Assembly: GCA_037975125.1 (NCBI GenBank)
Contig: CM075862.1
Span: forward strand, 19,391,838-19,455,837
Source: Latrodectus hesperus
Taxonomy: Eukaryota > Arthropoda > Arachnida > Araneae > Theridiidae
Reading direction: 5' to 3'
Length of the DNA: 64,000 nucleotides
Shown in pieces: positions 37,656 through 47,924 of the stretch. Each line of letters begins with the position of its first letter. Positions within the stretch are counted from its first letter, which is position 1. The notes under the pieces are model-generated. The model worked only from the letters and a program-made list of their open reading frames with translations, did not search any database and was not told the DNA's origin. The position numbers were made by a program, and so were the translations under genes.

Positions 37656-40600
37656 GTATAATATTAATGTCTTTATATTAATCTGAGCCGATTTAGTCAT
37701 AGTCGTCATTGGCTTAGAAATTTATTCAGTAAATCAGCGTCCCTGCTATAAATACATGCCCGTTGATTTATTCAAAGTTGTCACTTTGTACAGGTACGTA
37801 TAAATTAACCGACTCAGCGGCTCAGAAAATTTCAAGAATCTGCGAAAAATGTTTCCTCTTTAAAACCAGATGTACTATTTTTACCCACGTCCCTAAACTA
37901 TACAAAAATCGTTGACTGTTCCCTATTCTCATTGGGAACATTTCCTACCCCCTGAAAACTGTCACATCACTCAATTTAGAGGGAGGAGATGTCACTTACT
38001 ACTAACTACCACTAACTACCCTATCTAGGATTGTATGCATTTGCCAGAAAGAATTGTACATCCCAATAAAAGTGGTTAAAACGAAAACGTATATCTTTTT
38101 TTTTTGTATAAAACTTAAAAAAGCAAAAATTATTAAAAAATAACTGTTTTTTATGTAATTGAAAATGTTTGGAGATATTCCTCAGTGTTTTTAGGTTGAC
38201 TTGGTAAATAATATGAAATTCAAAGAAAAATGGTATCCACAAATTATGATGTTTTGGATTTCTTACGCAGTTTAATTAAGAAAGTTGCTTGTCACATTTT
38301 CATGTGTATTTATCATTTTCTGTATAATGGAAATTTCTCTTTTGAATGAGACACAGAAGCTTTTCAAATTTTTATTACAGTAAGATAAAATAATGTTAGT
38401 AAAAATACATTTTCTCACATTATATTTTTCTTAACACAAACAAATTTTTACTTTATATTAATACATTATGTAGTAATTAGTGTGGTGTTTATGAAAATAA
38501 AAAGCTTAATTATTTTTCAATTTTTATAATGTTATTTTCAAAAACATTAATTAAAGCTTTTCAATTTATTCATCGATAAATATTTTGAGTTTAAACAATT
38601 AAACATAACATTAGAAAATTTGCATAACATTGTGAATAAATGTGTGTAATGTTCTTGGCTTATACTATATCTGAAAAATTACTTTCACTTTATATTTAAA
38701 TATCTGGAAAAGTTTTTTAGCCCAAAAAAATTAAATGTTTGCAAAAAAGGATTAGTTTTCATTTCTGCATTATTGTATATGAAAATAAAACTATTTAATG
38801 CAAAATACATGTAGTTAAACTTACATTAAAATTGTTCTGTATAAGAAATTTTAACACATTATATTTGCTGATTATGTACTTTCTTAATTATGATATTTCT
38901 TATATATTTACATTCTAAAACAATATTATAAAATCATTTATTACTTTTACAATTTTTTTCTTTCATATTAAAAAAACATTATTTAGATATTTTTAACAAG
39001 ATATTTATTATAAATTAAAGTTGTATTTTAATCGAAAAGAATTCCAAGTGATGGACGAAAAATAAATTGCCTAAAACACATTTGTTAAGTATTCAAAATA
39101 CTTATTCTCCTTAACTCAAAATAATATTCAATTATTATGAAGCAATCTGGTGAAATAGAAAATGAATTTGAAATTCAAAAGAATTTAAATTAATTTTTTT
39201 CAATATATGTGACAACCTTTTTTAAGAAAGTTTTTCCTAAGCACTTTAAATTATTTGAGAGAGGAAGAGAGAGAGATTATTGTGTGCCGTCCTTATAATA
39301 TATTTACTTTTATCTGGAAATACATTTTTCTCAATTCTTAAAGTTAAGCACTTTGATAGACCTCATAGTGATTTGAAATATATATACTGCTATTTAGTAA
39401 TTTATACTAATAGAAGAGTTGGTGTGTTGCCTATAAGCTCAGAGGATATGTAACATGAAGGCGAACAATTGATATCATTGAACGATAAAAAAGTTAGCAA
39501 TGTACTTCAAGCAACGTTATGAAGTCTAATTTATTCCATTTTAAAAGTTATAGAAGTAGAAACTTCATAATTATTTAATGCAAGTAAATAAATATTTTTC
39601 AAACCCTTTCACAATATTATAATACTTTCAGCACACATAGCAAGGCTGATTTAGATTATTTATACGTTTCTATAATTCAACAGTATAAATGAATTAGAAA
39701 TATATTAAAATTTTTAATTTACTTAATTTTTTAGTAGAACTAAAAATATATATTACTTATGCTCTTTTTTCATAGATAAATTTTGTTTTTTTATTTAAAA
39801 GCGTTAAAGCCCAAATTTATTAGCTAAATTAATTTTTCCACTCGTAACTGAACAACCTTAGATAAAATATCACTTGTAACAATACATGAAAATTAACTTC
39901 ATTTGTCAATCTGAATTGAAATATATATCAGTGCATGTACTAATAAGAAGTTTAAACTGTTACATTTAATTTATTTCAATGTAAATGAAATATTTCGTTT
40001 CAGAAGTGTTTACTCGAGTTATTTTTTAAATATTAATCTAGCGTTTATGAACTGAACTTTATGTATAATTATAAATAAAAACAAAAGAATCTTTACAACT
40101 TAATTTGGCAAAATTAGTGTACGAAAGAAACTTAAAATTTTATAACGAGTTTCTATTGGCTTACATTTAATTTTACATAATATAATATGTAATAAAATGC
40201 TAAGAGGCTATTATTACTCCATTATAAAAATATTTTTATGAAAAGTTCTTGCATTGGTAATATTTTATTGTATTACAAGTTGCAAAACCTTTATATAATT
40301 ATCATATATCTCTACTATATAAAGTTTCCTAATTAAAGAGATTTTATCTATAATTGAGAATTGTTAAGATTGAGAGGAATGAAACAAGGTGAGAAAAAGC
40401 AGTTTCTCATATGTCTACTTCAACTAGAGTAATCGATAAAATTCCCTTTCATTCCATCTGTAACTAAATGGAAACATTTTAACCACACAGGAAGCCACAT
40501 GTGCAATGAATTATCTTCCTTGAAACGAAGTCTTGACGTATATACAGGGGATATATGGGAGAAGCTGTTTGAAACAATACTGTTAACAGTCGAATACTTG

Positions 40601-42960
40601 TAAAAATTGGAGACAAAATAAATTTAACACCTCATCCTTTAGTATTCAACTATCTGTGATAAAAAACTTCGCAAGGTCTTAAGGAAAGGAAATAATTAAG
40701 TGAAAAATGTTTGAATACTATAGGAGCTATTTATAACTACTGCTACATAACAAAATATATAGTAGTATTAATATGATAGAAACAAAATGATACAAAACAA
40801 ATTTTGCTTATCAAATCATGAAAGATTACAGGAATCCTATAAAAATGTTCAACTTTATATTCTCTTTTTTATATAAGAAAGGTAGAATTTTGGATAGAAA
40901 ATTTCCAAACAGCAATTTATTTTAAATTTTAAGAATTCTGAAAACAGAAAATTTCAAAATTGCGTTAATAATTCAAATTTAATATCCTTGATTGCATTTC
41001 AACTACATTTTATTTTTTGAAAGAATAATTTTATTTTAGTTTTTGTTATTTTGTATTGTTAACATTAACATTAATAAACGATTTAATGACTTAACAGATA
41101 AATACCAAAATCCGAAGTTAAGTCTGAAAATTTGAATTTAATCATATAGTTCCTTTTTTAAAAATTATCTCAAATGTTTTCAAAATTCAAATGAATTTTT
41201 ACGTATAAAAAATGCAAGTATTCTTTTCTATATTGTAAGGTCGTTGAAATGGGAGTCGGCGTGCAAAAATATTTATATAAAATGTGCTAAAACAGTATTA
41301 TGCTTTCAATATAATGAATATCACAGAGTTATATATCAAGAATAAAAATCAAAAAATATTATCAAAATTGAAAAAGTAATCATTATTTAAATTGATAGAG
41401 GATATATTCTTAAGACTTGAAAAAGTAAATAATAAAAATTTTTATAAGCATTTATTTTTCTATTCTTAATATTTATCTATTACTAGTTTAGAAAAACTTT
41501 AATGTTTTAGATTATCACAAATTTACTTAAGGTGAAAAAGTTATGTTTGGTATCGAAAGATTACTTTTTTATTTATTTATTTATTTTATAAATTCAGAGC
41601 AAGCATTTAATTCTAAATTGATCAGTTTTATGAACGTTAATGAATATTCAATAATGAATCTTTTTTTATAATTATATATTTTTTGACCATCATATAACTA
41701 ATATACTATAAAATTGCCCTGAATTTGTTAACTTTCTTTAATATTGTTTATTTTTACTCAAATAAATATAACCATATTCCTATAAAAAAGATTAACTAGC
41801 AATTTAAATATTGTATTAATATATATATTATATTTTATAATAAACAATGATTATTTTGCGAGCTGAAATTCATATGTATTTTAAGAAAATAAATAATATT
41901 TTTCATAATTTGAACAGCTATTTAATTTATTTCTAAGCCAATATCTCATTTTGAACTTCATTTTATTTCTGTAATCAGTTTTGTCCCTTTAATGTAACTA
42001 ATCATATTTATGTCATCCATATCTTGTTATCGTTAATTCAGATTGTAACAACACAACTAAATTTAAACAGTCTATGATTTCTGTAGTCGTATAACTTTAG
42101 CATGCTATTTCATTCAGATGTGATGTTCTTTGCTTTCAAAACTTTAATTGTTCAAAAACGAAGTTTATTTGAAATATATAATGCGTTTTTTATATTTTTA
42201 AATTTAAATAACAATTTCAATCGTATATGGAATATACCATTTTATGTTTCAAAGATAAACCAGAAAAAGTAATTTTTAATTCAAATAAGAAGAGTAAAGT
42301 AAATATATAACCACATTTTAAAACAAGAAATTCTCTGGTTAAGATTATTATATTTAAAAATTTCTTTTATACCTAATATGGATCATGTTAAAAGATAATT
42401 TTTTGTAAAACTAACGTATTAATAATTCGCTTATTTTAAAAATAAATTTTGTTATAAAATAATTAATTTCTGTAGGTTAAAAATTTAATTGCTTAGATGG
42501 TAGCATTTCCATTTTCGAAATTTATTTGTTTATTTCAGTCATAACTAGTCGATAAAAAATGCCATCAAAAACAATAAAAACTGAATTAAATTAAGTAAGA
42601 TGTAAGAAATAATTAGCATAAGCAGGAAAATTATTAAAATTTAACTTAGAAAAGAAGGCAAGCTCGTTAGTAATTAAAAAGTACATGTGGATTTTAAATT
42701 TTTGTGTAATAAAATCGTCTAATTCAATAAGCTTAGGAACTAAAATTAAAAATAATGATGTATAAACTTGCATTTTATTTCTAAAGCAACAAATTTATAG
42801 ATTATTAAATTTTAAAGTTGAATCTTGGCGAAAAAATAACAGTATTTTAGATATTTGGCGTAAAACTCAGGCTGAGTTGTAGTTTTCAAAGAAAAGTCTC
42901 CAAGGAGTGTGGTTTGAGTGATTAAGACCGATAAATCAAACCACCGAATAGGGGGAAAGC
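37656..42960. other. Mostly featureless AT-rich stretch; possible LTR-like block at its start
   Basis: The segment 37670-38040 is GC-richer than its surroundings. It contains TATAAATA near 37750 and AGAGGGAGGAGATGTCAC at about 37978-37995, which resembles a polypurine tract abutting an LTR that begins TGTCAC. No second LTR or coding frame was found, so this is only suggestive. From 38.05 to 42.9 kb I see nothing but AT-rich DNA with a (GA)n run near 39260-39275. Confidence 0.35.
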
Positions 42961-43000
42961 AAAAATAAGTGGTTTCTACTATGCGTAAATATACGTCACG

Positions 43001-43135
43001 GCCGCTTTCGGGGAAAACTCTGCGACGTATCTCTGCCGTCGCAGGCCGCTTTCGAACAGGAAAGTTTCGACGTATCCCTGCCGTCATGAACCGCTTTTCG
43101 ACCAGTTTATTGCGACGTAACAGTTACGTCGCGGA
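43001..43135. repeat. CpG-rich 45-bp tandem repeat
   Basis: Three diverged copies of a 45-bp unit. Anchors are CGACGTATC at 43023 and 43068 and CGACGTAAC at 43113, plus CCGCTTTCG-like motifs at about 43002, 43046 and 43091. The block is rich in CpG and sits in DNA that otherwise has very few CpGs. Because 45 is a multiple of three, it stays open in one plus-strand frame (42969-43292, 107 codons) as three 15-residue arginine-rich repeats with the shared core LRR, FRR and LRR. Whether this is expressed is unknown. It might be a minisatellite, part of an unrecognised transposon, or a small gene fragment. Confidence 0.8.
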
Positions 43136-43439
43136 CGCTGAGTCAGTTAAGAATATTTCGGACGTGCGTATCACGTCCTTCCTTTATGAGCATTATTTTC
43201 CAAGTCATTTAAAATTTAATTTTCTATTACTGTTTTCTTGTAAATTTCTTCTGGTTATTAACAAAATTGTTTCTTGTTTTTCATATATATAAGTGCTATA
43301 AAGTGATGCTCAAGCGATTTTATACATTCGTATCTATTCTTCCAATGATGCCATATGTAACTACAAAACATAAAATTAATAAAATATATGCATACAAATA
43401 AATAAAAAGCTTGTTTATATATAAATATAATATAATATA

Positions 43440-43740
43440 TGTGGCCATTGCTCCTGAGTCCTGAGCTATGTGTCCCGGGTTTGAATCCCGGTTTGGGCAT
43501 GCATGTTACTTTCTTTCTCTGTTCTCTCTGTGTTTCTCTGTTCTTTCTTCTGTAATGATGTATGAGTGTGGCCCACACTATAAACAGGTTTGTGGTGGTA
43601 TGGTGAAGGCAAGGCTACTCGCCTCCGTGACTTGGTTCACAGGTGCCTACTGAGTAACAATAAATGAGTAGTAGTTTCTGGCCTTGTTGTGGTAATGGGT
43701 TCGTCACCCTAGTGCCCCCGTTGGAAACAATATTGACACG
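43440..43740 (+). repeat. tRNA-derived SINE (5' end damaged)
   Basis: The B box is clear (CCGGGTTTGAATCCCGGTTT at about 43473-43492). The expected A-box region is abbreviated (TGGCCATTGCTCCTGAG), so the tRNA head is truncated or diverged. A CT-rich tract, TGTGGCCCACACTATAAACA and a long unique tail follow. The tail may run to ACTGAGAAGCC near 43755. Similarity of the middle part to the SINE at 37.12 kb suggests a shared family. Confidence 0.65.
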
Positions 43741-43924
43741 ACTACTGAGAAGCCAAGGTCTTTCCAAGAAATTTCTTCCAATGTGATCTATTTTTTGCTA
43801 TTTATTTCCAATTAATTGATCTTAGAATTTTAAAATTTCCTCCTACAGATTCCTTTTATCTCAACCTGAAATTACTCATTATTCTAGTTCCCAAAGGCTT
43901 ATGACTAAAAAACCTAAATGTTAT

Positions 43925-44738
43925 TGATAAGGGGTCCACCTGCATATTTGGCCCACAAATTTCGTATGACCTATCTTAATGAAATTGATGATATCTATAT
44001 CTCTTATAATTTGAACCATTAAAAATTATATCGACGTTTCCAAACTTCATTTTCATTTACAGTATCATTTTTTCCAAATTTTTTTCGTGAAAGATAGCTG
44101 GCTGTTCTGCCTGGGGTTTAGAAAATGTCCATATCTCAGATCCATAAGTGATCATAAATCTAATAAATATTTTATATAATGTGAGTTGAGTGTTTCCTCA
44201 AATTAATTTAGTTTTATGACAAGTTACATGAGTCATTTAGGCATCGATTAGCTACTAAAATTCGAATTTTGATCTCGCACATTAAGTTTATTTATATGAC
44301 TCCATCTGGAACTATGTTCAATTAGAATATTGCCTGAGAATTACTTAGAATACCTCATATAACAATATTGTGTGGTCGATTTGAAGGTATTCACCAAAGG
44401 ATAATTGATCCATATACTTCTTATGGATTAAGTATCGGAGATTATATACTTTCAGAAGGTCAGTTAGATTGATCACATTGTTTTGAGCATTGATATTTGA
44501 GCCTACATACAAAAAAATAATACACTTTAATTTTATAATCTTCAAACTCTGAAAATTTAAAAGTTCTTGAATATTTGGTAATTAGGATATACTTATTCAT
44601 GTTTTCATTCATAAGAATTTGGATTTTTCTGCTGATTTTTAAGGTCATAACATGGCTCAAGCATACATTGGTCTTGCTGTCATCACGATATCATCAGCAT
44701 AAACAAGGAGATGCGCAAGGATAAACAAGGAGATGCGC
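43925..44738 (-). pseudogene. LINE reverse transcriptase relic, 3' part
   Basis: The minus strand begins next to the inserted LINE with YADDIVMTARPMY, the catalytic YADD box (about 44660-44702). It continues MNENMNKYILITK, VGSNINAQNNVI and [11 protein letters not shown], then LTLYKIFIRFMITYGSEIWT (about 44120-44180) and NEVWKRRYN near 44050. This order matches the C-terminal half of a non-LTR RT of the RTE/CR1-like kind that lacks RNase H. Stops and frameshifts are frequent. The RT would have copied the element RNA at a nicked target. The upstream half of the same relic lies beyond the 1-kb insertion, at 45.75-46.48 kb. Confidence 0.8.
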
Positions 44739-45739
44739 TCCCTTCAGCCAAGTAGATTTCTTTAATCTTGTCGATGACGCAGTGGAACGACATCACATAT
44801 CACAGTGTCTTAGCCCAGTGGACGACTTAGATGCTGTCTTCTTTCATTTCGAGTTGCCAGTTCATGGAAATAAGCAAACAGACCTTCCTGCCTATTTGAG
44901 GCAATTGGCCCTTGAGAAAATTGGAGAAATTCCACTTGATGCTGTTCAAGTCTACACAGATGGCAGTAGAGATGACTTTTTCCGATCCGGCAGTGGTATA
45001 TTCGTCAAATCTCAAGACCATGAATTAAAGCTTCAAAGGAGAAATCCCGATCACTGCTTGGTTTTTCGGAGTGAACTGATAGCTATTGATGAGGCTCTTG
45101 AGGTTTTTTCATCTCTTCCTTATGGAAAGGAGAATTGGATTCTGTCTGACAGCAGGAGTGCAATTCAGCACCTATGCAATTGGCAAAGTGTTAGAGACAA
45201 TGTTGGAGTGACAATAGTTAACAAGTTAAAACGGATTTCAATATCTCATCAGAATCATCAGCAGTGGATTCCTTCCGACGTCGATATTGAGGGAAATGAA
45301 ATTGCGGATGCTCTGGCGAAAGCTGGTGCTGGCGAGGCCTCCGTTAATTTAGATCCTCTCACTTTCACAGAGTTTCACTCCAGAGAAAAAATTAAGAACA
45401 GGATGACTTGGACTGTCCCTATGGTATATTACTGGTACCAAAGTTCCCGTCCCGGAGGCTCCCTGTCTAACGACTTAAGTCGTCAGGAACAACTATTCTC
45501 ACCCGATTTCGCAGTGGACATCACCCTAAAATTTTCTGGGAATTCCCGAACCTTTGAAACCTGTACTAACTGCTCTACCGAGCAGGCTTCGCCTGAACAT
45601 ATCCTTGAGTGCCTTGGGCTCTCCAGGCAGGACTTGGTTGACGACCCTCTTCTGGTTTTGGATTATTGTAGAGTGTACAACGTCATGGATCTGGTCTAGC
45701 GCTGCTGGCCTATGGGGGCATGCAACAACAATAGCAACA
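44739..45739 (+). mobile_element. 5'-truncated LINE inserted into an older LINE
   Basis: A 1.0-kb plus-strand fragment starts abruptly inside ORF2. It ends just after the stop codon in a short tail of GGGGGCATGCAACAACAATAG type. The 10-mer GGAGATGCGC borders it on both sides (44729-44738 and 45740-45749), consistent with a target-site duplication; the left copy is itself tandemly repeated (ACAAGGAGATGCGC at 44703-44716 and 44725-44738). The interrupted sequence on either side belongs to one minus-strand LINE RT, which shows the order of events. Five-prime truncation is typical of target-primed reverse transcription. Confidence 0.8.
44782..45699 (+). CDS. LINE ORF2 C-terminal fragment: RNase H plus CCHC
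   Basis: A 305-codon open frame without internal stops. RNase H type I signatures appear in order: VYTDGSRDD (first Asp, residue ~59), FRSELIAIDEAL (Glu, ~95), ILSDSRSAI (Asp, ~122) and WIPSDVDIEGNEIADALAKA (final Asp, ~175). The C-terminus carries CTNCSTEQASPEHILEC, the zinc-finger-like motif found at the end of many arthropod LINE ORF2 proteins. The first Met is simply the first ATG after the truncation and not a genuine start; endonuclease and RT are missing. The intact frame suggests a recent insertion. RNase H chemistry may be preserved, but nothing indicates expression. Confidence 0.85.
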   Translation: MERHHISQCLSPVDDLDAVFFHFELPVHGNKQTDLPAYLRQLALEKIGEIPLDAVQVYTDGSRDDFFRSGSGIFVKSQDHELKLQRRNPDHCLVFRSELIAIDEALEVFSSLPYGKENWILSDSRSAIQHLCNWQSVRDNVGVTIVNKLKRISISHQNHQQWIPSDVDIEGNEIADALAKAGAGEASVNLDPLTFTEFHSREKIKNRMTWTVPMVYYWYQSSRPGGSLSNDLSRQEQLFSPDFAVDITLKFSGNSRTFETCTNCSTEQASPEHILECLGLSRQDLVDDPLLVLDYCRVYNVMDLV

Positions 45740-45749
45740 GGAGATGCGC

Positions 45750-46480
45750 AGATTTGGTAAATGTTTTTCTGCTGGTGTTGAGGTCTGAATTGCGAACTCT
45801 TCATTGTCAGGTAAAATTAAAAAGGAGGCAATCACAAGCATCTCCCCATCTCACACCATTATTTAATTTTTTAAAGAAACTTTCAAACATTTTCATAAAT
45901 TTACACAAGAAACTGTGTAAGTTAAAATGATTTTTATAAGCATTTAAAGTCAATTACAGAAGCACACCTCAGCAAGAGATACAAGTTGAAAGTCACGATC
46001 AACATAAACATAGTTTTTTGTGTCTTTATAGACTTCAATCATTGTGTCTTTATTGACTTCATTCATTGTGTCTTTATAGACTTCAATCATTGTGTCTTTA
46101 TTGACTTCAAAACAAAATCAATCATGTTTTGAAGTCAACAAAAACATGTAATTTAATTCAAAACTCTCTAGATTTTTTAAGAATTTGGTGTAAATTGAAG
46201 CTTTGTACAGATCTATGAAGATCGGTTAAGGAGATTATCCCTTCTTTAATCCACATCGATAGTCAACAATTACATTACTAACCAAAGGTGAAGAAATGAT
46301 ATTTGAAGAAACTATGTAGACAATGTTCAACTGATTGATGCTGTGGTAATAGGAGCAAAAGTTGAGTTTTCTTTTTCTGAAAACAGACCATAAAATGCCA
46401 CGAGACCAATCGGATGATATTTTTTTTCCATTCCTGGATAAAAATATATGGAATTCTTGCATCCAGTTTACATGTTTTCA
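45750..46480 (-). pseudogene. LINE reverse transcriptase relic, 5' part
   Basis: This is the upstream half of the minus-strand RT that is cut at 44.74-45.74 kb. Near 46270-46370 it reads CSYYHSINQLNIVYIVSS and then VIVDYRCGLKKG, matching the CSNYRGI-LLN and YQCGFRKG segments of non-LTR RTs. Near 46120-46150 it reads HVFVDFKT, motif A with the catalytic Asp. Near 45830-45870 it reads NGVRWGDACDCLLFN, motif B. A 24-bp tandem repeat has been inserted just after motif A. Upstream of about 46480 the element is not recognisable. Confidence 0.75.
46019..46138. repeat. 24-bp tandem repeat with terminal 13-bp hairpin
   Basis: Units at 46019, 46043, 46067 and 46091 read TGTGTCTTTATAGACTTCAA followed by TCAT, with A and T alternating at the twelfth base, so there is a 48-bp higher-order period. 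The last unit ends TTGACTTCAAAAC (46101-46113). Its exact reverse complement GTTTTGAAGTCAA lies at 46126-46138 after a 12-nt loop. The right arm is the motif A coding segment of the surrounding minus-strand LINE, so the tandem units look like inverted, amplified copies of it. Confidence 0.9.
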
Positions 46481-47030
46481 TTTACCATCATTTAAAAACT
46501 GAATCTGAAATTAAAATGAAACACTTTTATTCACTTTTATCAATAAGTACAATCTACAAATTAGGCACTAATTATTTACTTTTGAAAGTGTTGAAAATTA
46601 TTTAATCTCTTTAAATGTTTTATTAATGACAATAAGACAGAAAATTTCATTATAATGAATAGATTTTGTGATTGTTTTACTGACATTATATCTACAGAAC
46701 TGTTTGCAACATTTAATAAGTAATTTCAACTATTACGTGAAACTGATATTAATGATTTTTTATCAGATTAATTATTTGTAAAACAAAGTTATCTCTAAAA
46801 ACAATCTGTATATTTACCACTTTCGGACCAAGTAACTTAAAATGAGATTTCACTTTTAATTAATCTTAAAAACGTTAACATATTAAATATTCATTCTCAC
46901 AAATATTTTAAAGATTAAAATAAGGTAGTTATTTTTAGCCATAAATTTGATATTACGTACTCTAATTTACTTTAAAGCTATGTGAAATTTTGGAATTTCG
47001 GACGTAGTTTAGTTTTTGATATAATATTAT
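46481..47030. other. AT-rich non-coding stretch
   Basis: No feature is supported. It is the left flank of the LTR retrotransposon. The last bases before the LTR read ATAATATTAT. Confidence 0.6.
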
Positions 47031-47321
47031 TGTAGTGTCTCTTCTGTCGAAGAAAGCAAAACTCGAAGGAATACAAACATTTATTTAAAATTAAAAATAA
47101 AAATTGATAGTATTGTATATTAAAATTATAATTGAAAGAAATTTGACTATGACCCTACTCGGCCAACAGAACAAACACCCAAGGAGAGCCAGCTAAACCT
47201 CCTCGTTCGCTGGTCAAAGACAATCTCTTCTCTCTCCGCCGGAGCGGATCCCCTCCTCTCCTCTCTCCCAATGACTACAGCGCCATCATGTGAGGAGAAT
47301 GAGGAGTATCCTAACACTACA
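47031..47321 (-). repeat. 3' LTR of the Gmr1-like element
   Basis: 291 bp, beginning TGTAGTG and ending CACTACA on the plus strand, so both ends have the TG...CA form and a short CACTACA/TGTAGTG inverted terminus. The middle holds a GC-rich block (about 47150-47310) that is unusual for this AT-rich region. It differs from the 5' LTR at about four substitutions plus one single-base indel. Confidence 0.93.
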
Positions 47322-47338
47322 CCCTTCCCGCAAGTTTT
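47322..47338 (-). promoter_or_regulatory. Polypurine tract next to the 3' LTR
   Basis: On the coding strand the bases just before the 3' LTR read AAAACTTGCGGGAAGGG, which ends in a purine run directly abutting TGTAGTG. Position and composition fit the plus-strand DNA primer of reverse transcription. It is short and interrupted by CTT and C. Confidence 0.65.
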
Positions 47339-47619
47339 GGGTTTATGTTCCAAATAAACACATAACTGAATTAAATATGTTAGGATACAAAAGAATAACA
47401 CAGACTTAATAATATTTTGCAAACAATTAAAGAATATTAAACATAAAATAAATTTGAACATGGAATTAGGAAATAATTATAGGTGTATAGAAAAAATTAT
47501 TTGCGAATGAATTACTTAAAATTCACAAGTATGCATAGAATAATCAATATTAATAATATGTATATAAAAAGATATAAGACAAAATTAAAATATATCTATC
47601 CACTGAATATATAAATTGA

Positions 47620-47855
47620 CAATGTATATAAACAATATACCAAAATAATATAAACAAACAGTATACAAATACAATTGATGTAAACAAACAATATATCAAT
47701 ACAATTGATGTAAACAAACAATACATCAATACAATTGATGTAAACAAAGAATATATCAAAAAATTGATGTAAACAAACAATATAACAATACAATTGATGT
47801 AAACAAACAATATATCAATAAAATTGATGTAAACAAACAATATACCAAATACAAA
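47620..47855. repeat. 30-bp minisatellite in the 3' non-coding part of the element
   Basis: Six clear copies of a 30-bp unit (core ATTGATGTAAACAAACAATA) start near 47671, 47701, 47731, 47760, 47790 and 47820, with degraded copies to the left down to about 47620. The array lies between the end of RNase H (about 47925) and the polypurine tract. Because the unit is a multiple of three, the minus strand stays open as repeated FVYIN(C/F)I(D/V) blocks, which I regard as incidental. Confidence 0.92.
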
Positions 47856-47924
47856 GATACAAATAAAACAAAATATTTTCACTGAAATATATTTAATGTA
47901 AAGATTTTACACTAAGCACTAAAG

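Noticed and set aside
43258..43653. Open frames of 61-106 codons over the SINE
   Set aside because: They are chance frames across a pol III-derived SINE and its flank, with no protein motif.
47620..47855. CRISPR-like array
   Set aside because: The repeats are directly tandem without unique spacers, and the context is a eukaryotic LTR retrotransposon.
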